DNA from: Rhodocyclaceae bacterium
GTDB taxonomy: Bacteria > Pseudomonadota > Gammaproteobacteria > Burkholderiales > Rhodocyclaceae
Direction of reading: 5' to 3'
Assembly (NCBI GenBank): GCA_020445785.1
Contig: JAGRFZ010000143.1
Location: forward strand, 1 to 35,623
Length of the DNA: 35,623 nucleotides
In this document: positions 13,944 to 23,896 of the stretch, one piece after another
Layout of the letters: the number at the start of each line of letters is the position of its first letter
How positions within the stretch are numbered: the stretch's first letter is position 1
Notes under the pieces: model-generated
Seen by the model: the letters and a program-made list of their open reading frames with translations, nothing else
Databases searched by the model: none
What the model was told of the DNA's origin: nothing
Program-made: the position numbers and the translations under genes

Positions 13944-15986
13944 TCAGGCGGCCTCGGCCAACATCCCACTATGTCGCAACAATGCGTCGGGCTGGGGATC
14001 CCGCCCGCGGAACGCGCGGAATGACTCGATGGCCGGCCGGCTGCCGCCGACGGCGAGAACCTCGTTCCAAAAGCGCTCGCCGGTGACCCGATCGAGCACC
14101 GAGCCGGACTGCTCCGACGCCTCTTCGAACGCCGCAAAGGCGTCTGCCGACAACACTTCGGCCCATTTGTAGCTGTAATAGCCCGCGGCATAGCCGCCGG
14201 CGAAGATGTGACTGAAGCTGTGGGGAAAGCGATGCCAGGCGGGGGGATGAACGACCGCCACCTCCTCGCGGACCTGACGAACCAGTGCCATGGCATCGGC
14301 CTTGCCGTCCCCGTCGCTGTGCAGCATCAGGTCGAACAGCGCGAACTCGAGCTGGCGTACCGTCTGCATGCCGCTCTGAAAGTTCTTGGCCGCGATCATC
14401 CGATCGAACAGCGCGCGCGGCAGCGCCTCGCCAGACGTGGCGTGGCTGCTCATGTCTTGCAGCACGTCCCATTCCCAGCAGAAGTTCTCCATGAACTGGC
14501 TCGGCAGTTCCACGGCGTCCCACTCGACGCCGTGAATGCCCGACACTGCAGGCTCGTCCACCCGGGTCAGCAGGTGGTGCAGGCCGTGGCCGCATTCGTG
14601 GAACAGGGTGATCACCTCGTCGTGGGTGAAGCGTGCCGCTTGTTCGCCGACCGGCGGCGTGAAATTGCACACCAGATAGGCGACCGGTGCCTGCAAGCCG
14701 CCCGCCCGGTGGCGCCGGTTGAGCAACTCACCCATCCAGGCGCCGCCACGCTTGGTCTCGCGGGCGTAGAGGTCGAGGAAGAATTGACCGACCAGTTCGC
14801 CGGCGCGCTGGATGCGGAAGAAGCGCACGTCGGGATGCCAGGTCGAGGTCTGATCGGGCTCGATGGTGACGCCGTACAGCCGTTCGATGACACCGAACAA
14901 CCCCTCGAGAACCTTGGGTTCGGGCAGGTACTGACGCACCACCTCGTTGGAGAAATCGTAGCGGGCGTGCTTGAGCTTCTCCGAAGCCCAGGCCATGTCC
15001 CACGGCTCCAGCCGATCGAGGCCGAGTTCGGTGGACGCGAACGCCTGCAACTCGGCGAGGTCGCGCTCGGCAAAGGGCTTGGCCCGGCGCGCCAGATCGT
15101 GCAGGAATTCGAGCGCCTGCGCGGGCGATTCGGCCATCTTCGGCACCAGCGACACTTCGGCGAAGTTGCGGTAGCCGAGCATGTGCGCTTCTTCGGCCCG
15201 CAACGCGAGGATTTCGCGGATGTTGGCACTGTTGTCCCATTCCGGTTTGCCGAATTCCGCGGCGCGGGTGCCGTAGGCGCGGTACATGCGGGCGCGCAGC
15301 TCCCGGTTGTCGGCATACTGCATCACCGGCAGATAGGAGGGCATGTGCAGGGTGAATTTCCAGCCCGGCTTGCCGTCCTTTTCGGCTGCGGCCCGGGCGG
15401 CGGCGACGACGTCTGCCGGCATGCCGGCGAGGCCGGCTTCGTCGTCGATCCACTCGGCATGGGCGTTGGTGGCGTCGAGCAGGTTTTCGGAGAATTTCGC
15501 TGCGAGTGCCGAGAGCCGCTCCTGGATCGCCTGAAAGCGGGGCTTGCGGTCGTCGGCGAGTTCGGCGCCGGAGAGGCGGAAGTCGCGGATTGCGTTGTCG
15601 ATGATGCGCCGGCGTGTCGGGTTGAGACGGTCGTACTCGGCGCCCTCGCGAATCTTCCGATATTGCCCGAACAGCGCCAGATTCTGGCCGAGCTCGGCAT
15701 AGAAGCGGGTAACTTCCGGCAGTGTCCGGTTGTAGGCCTCACGCCATTCGGGGAGATCCATGACGCCGTGCATGTGCGCGACCACGCCCCAGGCTCGGTC
15801 GAGCGATTCGCCGGCAGTCTCGAGCGGCGCGACGAAATTGTCCCAGCCGGGCGCGGGCAATTGCTGGAGTTCGTCGACCAGACCCCGCAGGGCCCCGAGT
15901 ATTTCGGAAATTCCCGGTTCGACGTGTTCCGGTTTGATCAGGTCGAATCGGGGGAGTGCGGAAAAGTCGAGGAGCGGATTGGTCAT
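13944..15986 (-). CDS. prlC: Oligopeptidase A (M3 metallopeptidase)
   Basis: A 680-aa cytoplasmic zinc endopeptidase that degrades short peptides, including cleaved signal peptides, in the final steps of protein turnover. The zinc motif HECGH is at residues 463-467, and the third ligand Glu is expected in the downstream HGVEWDAVELPSQ block. Conserved M3 segments such as WWDMAW-type EPWDMAWASEKLK and the C-terminal SYKWAEVLSADAFAAFEE are present. I chose ATG 15986 (MTNPLLDF) because it gives exactly the length of E. coli PrlC; an ATG 13 codons upstream at 16025 is less likely. It is divergent from the HDOD gene, 109 bases away, and followed by the DUF4124-glutaredoxin gene. Confidence 0.96.
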   Translation of the reverse strand: MTNPLLDFSALPRFDLIKPEHVEPGISEILGALRGLVDELQQLPAPGWDNFVAPLETAGESLDRAWGVVAHMHGVMDLPEWREAYNRTLPEVTRFYAELGQNLALFGQYRKIREGAEYDRLNPTRRRIIDNAIRDFRLSGAELADDRKPRFQAIQERLSALAAKFSENLLDATNAHAEWIDDEAGLAGMPADVVAAARAAAEKDGKPGWKFTLHMPSYLPVMQYADNRELRARMYRAYGTRAAEFGKPEWDNSANIREILALRAEEAHMLGYRNFAEVSLVPKMAESPAQALEFLHDLARRAKPFAERDLAELQAFASTELGLDRLEPWDMAWASEKLKHARYDFSNEVVRQYLPEPKVLEGLFGVIERLYGVTIEPDQTSTWHPDVRFFRIQRAGELVGQFFLDLYARETKRGGAWMGELLNRRHRAGGLQAPVAYLVCNFTPPVGEQAARFTHDEVITLFHECGHGLHHLLTRVDEPAVSGIHGVEWDAVELPSQFMENFCWEWDVLQDMSSHATSGEALPRALFDRMIAAKNFQSGMQTVRQLEFALFDLMLHSDGDGKADAMALVRQVREEVAVVHPPAWHRFPHSFSHIFAGGYAAGYYSYKWAEVLSADAFAAFEEASEQSGSVLDRVTGERFWNEVLAVGGSRPAIESFRAFRGRDPQPDALLRHSGMLAEAA

Positions 15987-16095
15987 TGGGGTTCCGGAGG
16001 GCAAATTGCGCAAGTTGGGGCTCATTGTGCCGAAAAACAGGGATCGGGGCGTCTTCCCAGATGCGGGGCCGCCGGGGGAAATTCAAGGAGCAGGC

Positions 16096-16956
16096 ATGAG
16101 CGAGTACCGAATCAGCGAACGCGGTCAGCGTTTCTACAGCCGGATGGAGGCGGAGCTGGCCGGCGGCGACCTCGACTTTCCGACCAGCATGCAATTGTGC
16201 CTACGCATCAAGCGAGTGCTCGACGACCCTCTGAGCGGTGTCGACGAAGTCGCGCGCGTGATCTCGGTCGAACCGCTGCTGGCTGCCCATGTCGTCCGTC
16301 TGGCCAACTCCGCGATGTACCACCGCGGCGACAAGCCGGTGGCAGATGTTCGCAGTGCCGTGCTGCTGGTCGGCACCGCAGCAATCCGGCCGATGGCGTT
16401 GGCGCTGGTCGCGCGCCAGATCGCGCAAGCGGTCGATCCCAGCGTACGTGCCCAGGCCGACCAACTCTGGCGACACACGATCGAGGTCGCGGCGCTGACT
16501 TGGGCGATCGCGGCCGACGTGCCCGGGGTTCCGCCCGACCAGGCCCTGTACGCCGGCCTGGTGCACAAGCTCGGCAGCTTCTATCTGCTCGCCCGGGTAT
16601 CCGATTTTCCGGAACTGTTGGCCGAGGACGGGGAACTCTCCGACCTGATCCGCTACTGGAATCCACGCATCTCGCGCGATGTGTTGATGGCCCTGGGAAC
16701 CCCCGAGGCCGTGGCCGACTCCGTCGAGGAGGCCGAGCTTTATTTCGAGGGCTGGCCGCCACGCACGCTGTCGGACGTCCTCTACATCGGCGTCGTCAGC
16801 GCCGAGACGCCGGACCCGTTCGAGGACCTCGGGGGCATATCCCGTGCGGCACTGACCGACGAGGCGCTCGGCCGCATCGACGGCGAGCAACTGCAGGCCA
16901 TGCTGTCGCGCGCCTCGGCGCGTCATGCCGAGGCGCTCGCGACACTTCGCGGCTGA
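16096..16956 (+). CDS. HDOD domain signalling protein
   Basis: A 286-aa protein with a single HDOD domain (about residues 25-220), a degenerate relative of HD phosphohydrolases used in bacterial signalling. Family blocks include DLDFPTSMQLCLRIKRVLDD, VARVISVEPLLAAHVVRLANSAMYH and ALYAGLVHKLGSFYLLAR. The position where an HD pair would lie reads VHKLG, as expected of HDOD proteins without phosphodiesterase activity. ATG 16096 follows AAGGAG; the open frame extends further upstream, antisense to prlC, but that part is not coding. It has no receiver or GGDEF domain. Its partners are not evident from neighbours; it is convergent with the DUF2189 gene. Confidence 0.9.
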   Translation: MSEYRISERGQRFYSRMEAELAGGDLDFPTSMQLCLRIKRVLDDPLSGVDEVARVISVEPLLAAHVVRLANSAMYHRGDKPVADVRSAVLLVGTAAIRPMALALVARQIAQAVDPSVRAQADQLWRHTIEVAALTWAIAADVPGVPPDQALYAGLVHKLGSFYLLARVSDFPELLAEDGELSDLIRYWNPRISRDVLMALGTPEAVADSVEEAELYFEGWPPRTLSDVLYIGVVSAETPDPFEDLGGISRAALTDEALGRIDGEQLQAMLSRASARHAEALATLRG

Positions 16957-16962
16957 GCCCGA

Positions 16963-16981
16963 GCGCCGTTGGCTACGGCGC
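16963..16981. terminator. Bidirectional hairpin between convergent genes
   Basis: Perfect 7-bp stem GCGCCGT/ACGGCGC around loop TGGCT. It begins 7 bases after the HDOD stop codon and covers the stop codon of the DUF2189 gene on the other strand. There is no strong T-run. Its position fits a shared terminator. Confidence 0.5.
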
Positions 16982-17749
16982 AACCTGATCGCGGTAGGCG
17001 TGCCAGGTGGCGTGGCCGAGCAAGGGCAGCAGCACGACCATGCCGATCATCATCGTTGCGAAGGAAACCGCCATCAACGCGACGATGATTGCCGCCCACA
17101 GCGCCATTGCGCCTAGGTTCGTGCCGATCGCCCGGAGGCTGGTCATCATCGCGGTGATCGTGTCGGTGTCGCGGTCCATCGCCATCGGAATCGCGATCGC
17201 GGTCAGCGAGAACACCAGCGCCGCCAGCGAGCCGCCGATCACCAGGTAGGCGACCATGAAGTGGACGTAGTCGCCGGAATACAGGATGTGGTTGTAGAAA
17301 TTGGCGACGTCCGCGATGTCTCCCCGATAGAACAGGGCGAACAGCATGGCCGACAGGCGTTCCCAGACGATCAGCAGGAACGCCAGCATGATGCCGAAGG
17401 TGAACAGGCTGTCGCGGTGGCCGCGAAGCCCGGCCAGCGACGCGAAGAAGCCGACGCGCTCGCCGGCCTCATGGCGTCGCGAGATCTCGTACAGGCCGGC
17501 CGCGGCGATCGGGCCGATCAACATGAAGCCCGAGACCGCAGCCGTGCCCAGGTAGGGCTTGCCGATGGCGTAGCCCATGATCAGGTAGCCGAGGACGGCG
17601 AATATCGCCCCATAGGCGAGACTGGCGACCGGGCTGCGCACCATGTCTTGCCAGCCGGCCTTCAGCCACTTGAGCGGGCGGCTGTGTTCGACGAGTGCGA
17701 TCCGCGGCAGGTCGAAATGACGGTCGAGTGAATTGAATGGCTTGTCCAT
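16973..17749 (-). CDS. DUF2189 integral membrane protein
   Basis: A 258-aa polytopic inner-membrane protein of the DUF2189 family. A cytoplasmic N terminus (KPFNSLDRHFDLPRIALVEHSRPLKWLKAGWQDM, quoted in part as RPLKWLKAGWQDM) is characteristic. About six hydrophobic segments follow, among them SLAYGAIFAVLGYLIMGYAI, AAVSGFMLIGPIAAAGLYEI, FGIMLAFLLIVWERLSAMLF, AYLVIGGSLAALVFSLTAIA and GAMALWAAIIVALMAVSFAT. In this family such proteins are sometimes encoded near cytochrome oxidase or nitrogen-metabolism genes, but not here. I chose ATG 17749 because GGAGGAT lies 5 bases before it; ATG 17761 is the alternative. Function is unknown. Confidence 0.88.
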   Translation of the reverse strand: MDKPFNSLDRHFDLPRIALVEHSRPLKWLKAGWQDMVRSPVASLAYGAIFAVLGYLIMGYAIGKPYLGTAAVSGFMLIGPIAAAGLYEISRRHEAGERVGFFASLAGLRGHRDSLFTFGIMLAFLLIVWERLSAMLFALFYRGDIADVANFYNHILYSGDYVHFMVAYLVIGGSLAALVFSLTAIAIPMAMDRDTDTITAMMTSLRAIGTNLGAMALWAAIIVALMAVSFATMMIGMVVLLPLLGHATWHAYRDQVAP

Positions 17750-17833
17750 GACATCCTCCATGTCCTCAAACGACCCAATTGGGACACGGCGCGAGCCCGG
17801 GAAGTTTCCAGCCGTCCGGCGGACGGCGCGTGC

Positions 17834-18745
17834 TCAGGGCAGACGCCTGCCGGTCAGCAGCGCATAGGCGTCGGCATACTTGGCGGCGGTCGCTGCGATC
17901 ACCTCGGTGGGGAGCTTCGGGCCGGGCGCGCGCTTGTCCCAATCCAGGGTCTCGAGGTAGTCGCGGACGTACTGTTTGTCGAAGGACGGCGGGCTGATGC
18001 CTTCACGGTAGCGCTCGGCCGGCCAGAAGCGGGACGAGTCGGGGGTCAAGGCTTCGTCGATGAGGTGCAGGGTGCCGGCCGCATCGACGCCGAATTCGAA
18101 CTTGGTGTCGGCGATGATGATGCCACGCTGGGCGGCGTATTCGGCGGCCTCGGAATAGAGCGTCAAGGCCGCGTCACGGGCCTGGGCGGCGAGCGCGGCA
18201 CCGTTCGGCAGGGCCTCGGCACAACGTCGGCTGGCAACGTCGAAGCTGACGTTCTCGTCGTGATCGCCGACGTCCGCCTTGGTTGCCGGGGTGAAGATCG
18301 GCTGGGGCAGTCGTGCCGCCTGGGCCAGCCCCTGGGGCAACGGTACGCCGCAGATCGCGCCGCTGGCGAGGTAGTCCTTCCATCCGGAGCCGATCAGATA
18401 GCCCCGCACCACGGCCTCGATCGGCAGCGGCTGCAGGCGCTTGACCACCAGCGCCCGTCCGCTCACCTGCTCGCGTTCGGCCGCGGTCACCACGTCTTCG
18501 GGCGCGATGCCGGTGAGCTGGTTGGGCAGCACGTGGGCGAGGCGTTCGAACCAGAAACACGCCATCGCCGTGAGCACTGCGCCCTTGCCCGGGATCGGGT
18601 CGGGCAATACCACGTCGAATGCCGACAGGCGGTCCGAGGTGACGATCAGCAGCCGGTCGTCGTCGACGGCGTAGATGTCGCGCACCTTGCCGCGGCCGAT
18701 CAGCGGCAGGCTGGCGATGCTGGACTGAAACAGGAGTGGGCTCAC
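17834..18745 (-). CDS. purC: Phosphoribosylaminoimidazole-succinocarboxamide synthase
   Basis: SAICAR synthetase of de novo purine synthesis: it joins CAIR and aspartate with ATP. The 303-aa form, longer than E. coli PurC (237 aa), is the yeast Ade1-like version usual in betaproteobacteria. Blocks include [28 protein letters not shown] (read as [11 protein letters not shown] and TSDRLSAFD), [20 protein letters not shown], and IADTKFEFG with [14 protein letters not shown]. No ATG fits; the start is GTG 18745 (SPLLFQSS), with GGAAG seven bases upstream. It is divergent from accA, 112 bases away. Confidence 0.96.
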   Translation of the reverse strand: MSPLLFQSSIASLPLIGRGKVRDIYAVDDDRLLIVTSDRLSAFDVVLPDPIPGKGAVLTAMACFWFERLAHVLPNQLTGIAPEDVVTAAEREQVSGRALVVKRLQPLPIEAVVRGYLIGSGWKDYLASGAICGVPLPQGLAQAARLPQPIFTPATKADVGDHDENVSFDVASRRCAEALPNGAALAAQARDAALTLYSEAAEYAAQRGIIIADTKFEFGVDAAGTLHLIDEALTPDSSRFWPAERYREGISPPSFDKQYVRDYLETLDWDKRAPGPKLPTEVIAATAAKYADAYALLTGRRLP

Positions 18746-18857
18746 GGCGGGCTTCCGAAGTGGCGACGTGCCGCGATTATAGTCTGGCGCCGCCGCCACT
18801 GATGGCAGCGACGCGCAAGGTGTAGAATGACACGCTTTGTTTCCGGACGTGTCTTCG

Positions 18858-19826
18858 ATGAAAAACGTTTTCCTCGATTTTGAGCAGCCGATCGCCGAAC
18901 TTGAGGCCAAGATCGAAGAACTTCGCTTCGTTCAGGACGATTCGGCGGTGGATATTTCGGAGGAAATCTCACGCCTGGAGAAGAAGAGCCAGACCCTCAC
19001 GCGGGATATCTACGCCAAGCTCACGCCGTGGCAGATCGCTCAGGTCGCCCGTCATCCGCAGCGGCCTTACACGCTCGACTACGTGCGCCACATCTGCACC
19101 GATTTCCAGGAACTCCATGGCGACCGTGCATTCGCCGACGACAAGGCGATCGTCGGCGGCCTTGCGCGCTTCAACGGTCAGTCCTGCGTGGTCATCGGCC
19201 ACCAGAAGGGGCGAGACACCAAGGAGAAGATCTTCCGCAACTTCGGCATGCCGCGTCCGGAGGGCTATCGCAAGGCGATGCGGCTGATGCGCATGGCCGA
19301 GAAATTCAGCCTGCCGGTGCTGACCTTCGTCGACACGCCGGGTGCCTATCCCGGCATCGGTGCGGAGGAACGTGGCCAGTCGGAGGCGATCGGCCACAAC
19401 CTCTACGTCATGGCGGAACTGACGGTGCCGCTGATCTGCACGATCATCGGCGAAGGTGGTTCGGGTGGAGCCTTGGCGATCGCGGTCGGCGATCAGGTGC
19501 AGATGTTGCAGTATTCGACCTACTCGGTGATCTCTCCGGAGGGTTGCGCATCGATCCTATGGAAGAGTGCCGAAAAGGCGGCCGAGGCAGCCGAGACGAT
19601 GGGCATCACGGCGGCCCGCCTGAAGTCTCTGGGGATGATCGACAAGGTGGTCAACGAGCCGGTCGGCGGCGCCCACCGGGACCATGCGGCGATGGCGCAG
19701 AGCCTGCGCAAGGCGATCGCGGAAGCGTTGCGCCAGCTCGGCGAGTTGCCCGCCGACGAGTTGCTGGCCAGGCGCCAGCAGCGGCTGATGGCCTATGGCC
19801 GCTTCAAGGAAGTCGCGCCCCGCTGA
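18858..19826 (+). CDS. accA: Acetyl-CoA carboxylase carboxyltransferase subunit alpha
   Basis: Alpha subunit of the carboxyltransferase that moves the carboxyl group from biotin to acetyl-CoA, the first committed step of fatty acid synthesis. It works as a heterotetramer with AccD. The 322-aa protein is the normal length. It has the N-terminal coiled-coil ([18 protein letters not shown]), the [20 protein letters not shown] block, [22 protein letters not shown] (read as [16 protein letters not shown]) and [15 protein letters not shown]. The start is ATG 18858; an upstream in-frame TTG is unlikely. A -10-like TAGAAT lies at 18823-18828 without a good -35. Its last 32 bases overlap the start of tilS. 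Confidence 0.97.
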   Translation: MKNVFLDFEQPIAELEAKIEELRFVQDDSAVDISEEISRLEKKSQTLTRDIYAKLTPWQIAQVARHPQRPYTLDYVRHICTDFQELHGDRAFADDKAIVGGLARFNGQSCVVIGHQKGRDTKEKIFRNFGMPRPEGYRKAMRLMRMAEKFSLPVLTFVDTPGAYPGIGAEERGQSEAIGHNLYVMAELTVPLICTIIGEGGSGGALAIAVGDQVQMLQYSTYSVISPEGCASILWKSAEKAAEAAETMGITAARLKSLGMIDKVVNEPVGGAHRDHAAMAQSLRKAIAEALRQLGELPADELLARRQQRLMAYGRFKEVAPR

Positions 19827-21159
19827 TCCGCCGGGCGCGCTGCGCGCCTGCCTCGGGCGCCACCCCATCGACGGGCTGCGAGTCTGCGTCGCGTTGTCCG
19901 GTGGGGTCGATTCGGTGGTTCTACTGCATGCGCTGCAGCGGCACTGTCGGCCAGGCTCGACCGATCTTTCGGCCTGCCACGTCGATCACGGCCTCAGTCC
20001 GGACGCCGGACGCTGGGTGGAATTCTGTCGCACCCTGTGCGCGCGCCTGGGCGTGCCGCTGACGATCCGGCCGGTGCGTGTGGAACGCGACGGCGAGGGT
20101 CTTGAGGCCGCCGCCCGGCACGCCCGCATGGCCGCGCTCGCGGCCCAGCCGGCGGACGTCGTGGTGCTCGCGCATCATGCCGACGACCAGGCGGAGACGG
20201 TGCTCTATCGCTTGTTCCGGGGCGCCGGATTGCGCGGCGCCGGCGCCATGCGCGAGTTCGAGGGCCGCGATGGCGCTCCGTCGCTGCTGCGGCCGATGCT
20301 CGCCCTGAGTCGGGCCGAGATCGAGGCGTGGGCGCGGCGTGAGGGCCTGGCGTGGGTCGAGGACGCGAGCAATCGCAGCGCCGATTTCGACCGCAACTAC
20401 ATCCGCCACGAATTGATCGCCGGCATCCGTCGGCGCTTTCCCGCGGCAACGGAAAGGCTGGCCGCCGCGGCGGAACAGTTTCGAGAAGGCGATGCATTGC
20501 TCGATCGACTGGCCGCGATCGACTGGCTGCGGCTCGGCGGCGGCGCGGTGGCCGCGTCCTGCGCGCGCCTTGCCGAGATCGATGGGGCCGGCCTGTGCAA
20601 TCTGCTGCGTTGGCGCATCCACCGGCTCGGCCACCGTTCACCGGCACGCCCGCGGCTGCGGGAGGCCGCCCGGCAACTGGTCGAGGTGCCCTCGGAGCGG
20701 CCGTTGCGCATCGCATTGGGCGAAACCGAACTGTGCCGTTATCGGTGCGAGTTCTGGCTGCAGCCGGCCTTGGCGGCCGCGCCGGCCGAGTCACCATGGC
20801 ATGGTGAGACGCCTGTGGACTGGGCCGGCGGTGCGATCCAGTTCTCGCATCGGATCGGGATCGGTCTGTCGCCGAGGGCGCTGGGGGGGCGGCTCACGAT
20901 TTCCGTGCGGCGCGACGGCGATCGCCTGCGGACACGGGGTGGCGGCCCATTGCGCGACTTCAAGTCGCTCGCCCAGCAGACCGGCGTGCCGCCGTGGATC
21001 CGCACCCGGCTGCCGGTGCTGCGCGTCGACGGCGCGCCCTGCTGGGCGGCCGAACTCGGCATCGAGGCCTCCGCAGCCTGTGCTGCCGACGAACTCGGCC
21101 TGGTGCCCCGATGGCAGGCGCCGGCGGGTGTGCTCACTCGTCTTCGCGTGGTTCCCTGA
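19795..21159 (+). CDS. tilS: tRNA(Ile)-lysidine synthase
   Basis: Converts C34 of the tRNA-Ile CAU anticodon to lysidine using ATP and lysine, so that the tRNA reads AUA. The 454-aa protein has the PP-loop motif SGGVDS at residues 35-40, the [17 protein letters not shown] block, the conserved [15 protein letters not shown] segment, a middle substrate-binding domain and a C-terminal TilS domain (about 360-435, [12 protein letters not shown]...[13 protein letters not shown]). ATG 19795 overlaps the end of accA by 32 bases, so translation is probably coupled. Its 3' end overlaps the 3' end of the convergent dctR-like gene by 26 bases. Confidence 0.95.
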   Translation: MAASRKSRPADPPGALRACLGRHPIDGLRVCVALSGGVDSVVLLHALQRHCRPGSTDLSACHVDHGLSPDAGRWVEFCRTLCARLGVPLTIRPVRVERDGEGLEAAARHARMAALAAQPADVVVLAHHADDQAETVLYRLFRGAGLRGAGAMREFEGRDGAPSLLRPMLALSRAEIEAWARREGLAWVEDASNRSADFDRNYIRHELIAGIRRRFPAATERLAAAAEQFREGDALLDRLAAIDWLRLGGGAVAASCARLAEIDGAGLCNLLRWRIHRLGHRSPARPRLREAARQLVEVPSERPLRIALGETELCRYRCEFWLQPALAAAPAESPWHGETPVDWAGGAIQFSHRIGIGLSPRALGGRLTISVRRDGDRLRTRGGGPLRDFKSLAQQTGVPPWIRTRLPVLRVDGAPCWAAELGIEASAACAADELGLVPRWQAPAGVLTRLRVVP

Positions 21160-21763
21160 GCCCACTCGCGGCCAGCGCCTGGGCCAGTTCGACTGCCGAG
21201 CGCACGCCCATCTTTTCGAACACACGGGCGCGGTGGACTTCGACCGTACGCATCGAGATGTTGAGCTTGTCGGCAATCACCTTGTTGTACTTGCCGGCGA
21301 GGATCAACTCCATGACCTCGGACTCTCGGGCGGTCAGCTTGCCCAGCCGCAGGGCGACGGTGTCGCGGGTGGCGAGCTGTGCCTGCTTGCGGGCGTCGGC
21401 CTCCAGTGCCTTTTCGACGAGATCCACCAGATCGTTGTCATTGAACGGCTTTTCGACGAAATCGAAGGCGCCGTTCTTGAGCGCGGATACCGCCATCGGC
21501 ACATCGCCGTGGCCGGTCAGAAAGATCACCGGAAGCGAGCATTCGCGTTCGCGCAGCGCGTCGAAGCAGGCCAGGCCGTTCATGCCGTCCATGCGGATGT
21601 CGAGCACGATGCAGCCGCGCCAGTCGGGCTGCCACGCGGCGAGGAAGGCTTCGCCGGAGGCCCACCCGCGACAGGCCACGCCGCGCGTCTCGAACAGCCA
21701 TTCGAGGGCGTCACGGATTGCTTCGTCATCGTCGACGATGTGGGCGAGGGGAGGCAGGGTCAT
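21134..21763 (-). CDS. FixJ-class response regulator (DctR-like)
   Basis: A 209-aa two-component response regulator. The receiver domain (about 5-120) has the acidic pocket DDDE at 11-14, the phosphoacceptor Asp55 in LDIRMDGMNG, the switch Thr83 in LTGHGD and Lys105 in FVEKPF. The output is a LuxR/FixJ helix-turn-helix (about 144-205): LTARESEVMELILAGKYNKVIADKLN (read as LTARESEVMELI and NKVIADKLN), then MRTVEVHRARVFEKMGV. Its ATG overlaps the kinase stop codon (ATGA), so the pair is coupled. With the PAS kinase upstream and a TRAP solute-binding gene next door, the best match is DctR of the DctSR type that controls C4-dicarboxylate uptake. The assignment to dicarboxylates is inferred. Confidence 0.92.
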   Translation of the reverse strand: MTLPPLAHIVDDDEAIRDALEWLFETRGVACRGWASGEAFLAAWQPDWRGCIVLDIRMDGMNGLACFDALRERECSLPVIFLTGHGDVPMAVSALKNGAFDFVEKPFNDNDLVDLVEKALEADARKQAQLATRDTVALRLGKLTARESEVMELILAGKYNKVIADKLNISMRTVEVHRARVFEKMGVRSAVELAQALAASGLREPREDE

Positions 21764-23748
21764 GCGGAGGAACTCGGCAGCCACAACGTAAAGATCGTAC
21801 CACCGTCGGGGTTGTCCTCGAACACCAGCCGACCGTGGTGCAGTTCCGCGATCGAGCGGCAGATGTTGAGCCCCATCCCCATACCTTCGCTCTTGGTCGT
21901 GAAGAACGGCTCGAACAGCTTGCGCGCCAATTCCGGTGGAATCCCGCTGCCGTGGTCCACGACCCGGATCGCCACCTCCTGCGCCGTGCTCGTGGTGCTG
22001 ACCAGCAGTCGACGCCGGCTGGCAGGAATTTCCTTCATGGCATCCATGCCGTTGCGGATCAGATTGATCGCCACCTGTTCGACCATCACCGGATCGGCCT
22101 GGGTGCACGCCAGCGGTTCGATGAGGGCCACCTCGATGTCCACCGCACGTTTGCGGGCGTCCGGTTCGACCAGCCCGATCGACTCGCGCACGATCGCGTT
22201 CAGGTCGAGTCGCTCGCGCTTGGGCTCGCTGCGGCGGACGAAGTCATGTACGCGGCGGATGATCTGGCCGGCGCGTTGGGCCTGCTTGCCGAGCTTGCCG
22301 AGTACGCCACGCATCTCGATCGGGTCCATCGCCCCCTGGTCGAGGCGATTGAGACAGCCGGTGGCATAGCTCGCGATCGCGGTCAGGGGTTGATTGAGTT
22401 CGTGGGCCAGGGTCGACGCCATCTCGCCCATCGTGATCAGACGAGAGGTCGCCTGCAGCCGCTCTTCCTGCTGGCGCGCCAGATGCCGGGCGCGCTTCTG
22501 CTCGGTGATGTCGAGCACCGAGCCCATCCAGCCGGTCTGGCGGCCTTGGGCATCGATCAGCGGTGCTTCGAAGATCAGTGCGTCGAGGCGTTCGCCGTTG
22601 CGTCGCTTGAGTTGGACCTCGACGCCGTCGCCGGTGGTGCCGCGGGCCAGGATGTACTCGTGCAGTGCCTGGGTGCGGGCGAGATCGTCCGGATCCCAGT
22701 ACGGCATCGGCGGCGCATGGCCGATCAGTTCCTCGGTGCTGAAGCCGACCATGCGGCAGAAAGCGGGGTTGACATAGATCATGCGGCCGTCCATGTCGCG
22801 CGCCCGCAAACCGGTAAGCAGGGAATCCTCCATCGCGCGGCGGAAAGCATATTCCTCGCGCAGTGCCAGCTCGGCTTCCTGGCGGCGCACCATGTGGCGC
22901 CGCAACTGCCACACGCTCCACACCACGCCGGCGGCGAGCAGCGCGATCGCGCCGCTGAGCAGGGCCGCGACCCAGCGCACCTGGGCCCGATAGGGGCGCA
23001 CCCGCAGCGAGACTCCGCGCCCCGGTGGATCGAGCGGGATCAGGTATTCCATCTCGGTCGCCGATGCATCGACCTTCGATTTCGACACGATCTCCTCGCC
23101 GGAGGCGTCGAGAATGCTCAGTTCGTAGCGTTCGGAGAACCACCACGGCACCTCGCGATTGACCAGGTCGCGCAGCGAATGCACGCCGACCACCACGCCG
23201 GCGAATTCGCTGCCATGGTAGTAGGGCACATACACGGCGAAGCGCACGTCGTTGTCGATGGCCTTGAACACCGGACCGAACACCGCGCGGCCGCTGGCTG
23301 CGGCGAGTCGGAACAGACCGCTGGAGGGCAGCTCGGTGGTGGTTTCGGCCCGGTCGACCGGCGGCGGCATCACTTCCAGGCGAGGCATCGCCCCGCCGAT
23401 GCTGCCGTCGGGTGCCATCCAGATTACCTGCACGACCGGATTGCCCGGCTGGATCAGGCGCATCGCCCGGGCCGCAGCGTTGTAGCTCATGCCATCGCGA
23501 CCGAGCAATTCCGGCCCCAGTTCGCCCAGCACGTCGGCATTCTTCTCGAGCTGGAAGCGCAGGTTCTGCTCGATCCAGAGGACGTCGCTGATCAATGTCG
23601 CGCGCTGTTCCTCGAGATCGTTGCTGCGCACCAGCCAGACCAGCGACAGGATGGCGCCGATGAACAGGGCCAGCAGCAGATAGGGCAGCCGCCAGCGCCA
23701 GGCGGCGGGCTGGCCCAGCGGTGGCATGGCGACGGTGGGCGTGGTCAT
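21760..23748 (-). CDS. PAS sensor histidine kinase (DctS-like)
   Basis: A 662-aa membrane sensor kinase. ATG 23748 follows AGGAG. Transmembrane helices near 20-42 and 257-280 bracket a periplasmic sensor domain of about 215 residues (double-Cache or CHASE-like, inferred from length). Next come a PAS/PAC region (about 300-413, ending GWMGSVLDITEQK), a dimerisation domain with phospho-accepting His449 in LAHELNQPL, and the ATPase domain with N box NLIRNGMDAM (562-571), G1 VDHGSGIP and G2 GMGMGLNI. The layout matches DctS of Rhodobacter. It overlaps the regulator gene by 4 bases and is divergent from the TRAP-binding-protein gene. The ligand is unproven. Confidence 0.93.
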   Translation of the reverse strand: MTTPTVAMPPLGQPAAWRWRLPYLLLALFIGAILSLVWLVRSNDLEEQRATLISDVLWIEQNLRFQLEKNADVLGELGPELLGRDGMSYNAAARAMRLIQPGNPVVQVIWMAPDGSIGGAMPRLEVMPPPVDRAETTTELPSSGLFRLAAASGRAVFGPVFKAIDNDVRFAVYVPYYHGSEFAGVVVGVHSLRDLVNREVPWWFSERYELSILDASGEEIVSKSKVDASATEMEYLIPLDPPGRGVSLRVRPYRAQVRWVAALLSGAIALLAAGVVWSVWQLRRHMVRRQEAELALREEYAFRRAMEDSLLTGLRARDMDGRMIYVNPAFCRMVGFSTEELIGHAPPMPYWDPDDLARTQALHEYILARGTTGDGVEVQLKRRNGERLDALIFEAPLIDAQGRQTGWMGSVLDITEQKRARHLARQQEERLQATSRLITMGEMASTLAHELNQPLTAIASYATGCLNRLDQGAMDPIEMRGVLGKLGKQAQRAGQIIRRVHDFVRRSEPKRERLDLNAIVRESIGLVEPDARKRAVDIEVALIEPLACTQADPVMVEQVAINLIRNGMDAMKEIPASRRRLLVSTTSTAQEVAIRVVDHGSGIPPELARKLFEPFFTTKSEGMGMGLNICRSIAELHHGRLVFEDNPDGGTIFTLWLPSSSA

Positions 23749-23896
23749 CGGTCGTCTCCTGGGTCGTGCCGGTGGGCGAGGGCGATGGCGGTAAACTCTA
23801 CGCCCCTTGCCGATTTGCCGAACAGCACGCGACGCGCACAGAATTGGCATCCCAAGGCGTCGGTGTCGCGGCACCGGCCGGCACCCCTGTCGAGCG
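23749..23896. promoter_or_regulatory. Divergent regulatory region between kinase and TRAP-binding-protein genes
   Basis: 148 bases between divergent starts. A -10-like TAAACT at 23792-23797 points to the TRAP gene, without a clear -35. A GTGCCGC/GGCACC-type dyad lies around 23866-23884. I see no sigma54 site, as expected if the regulator is the FixJ-class type rather than a DctD. Confidence 0.35.

Noticed and set aside
14208-16988. A 926-codon plus-strand open frame.
   Set aside because: It is antisense to prlC in GC-rich DNA, has no recognisable domain, and conflicts with prlC and the HDOD gene.
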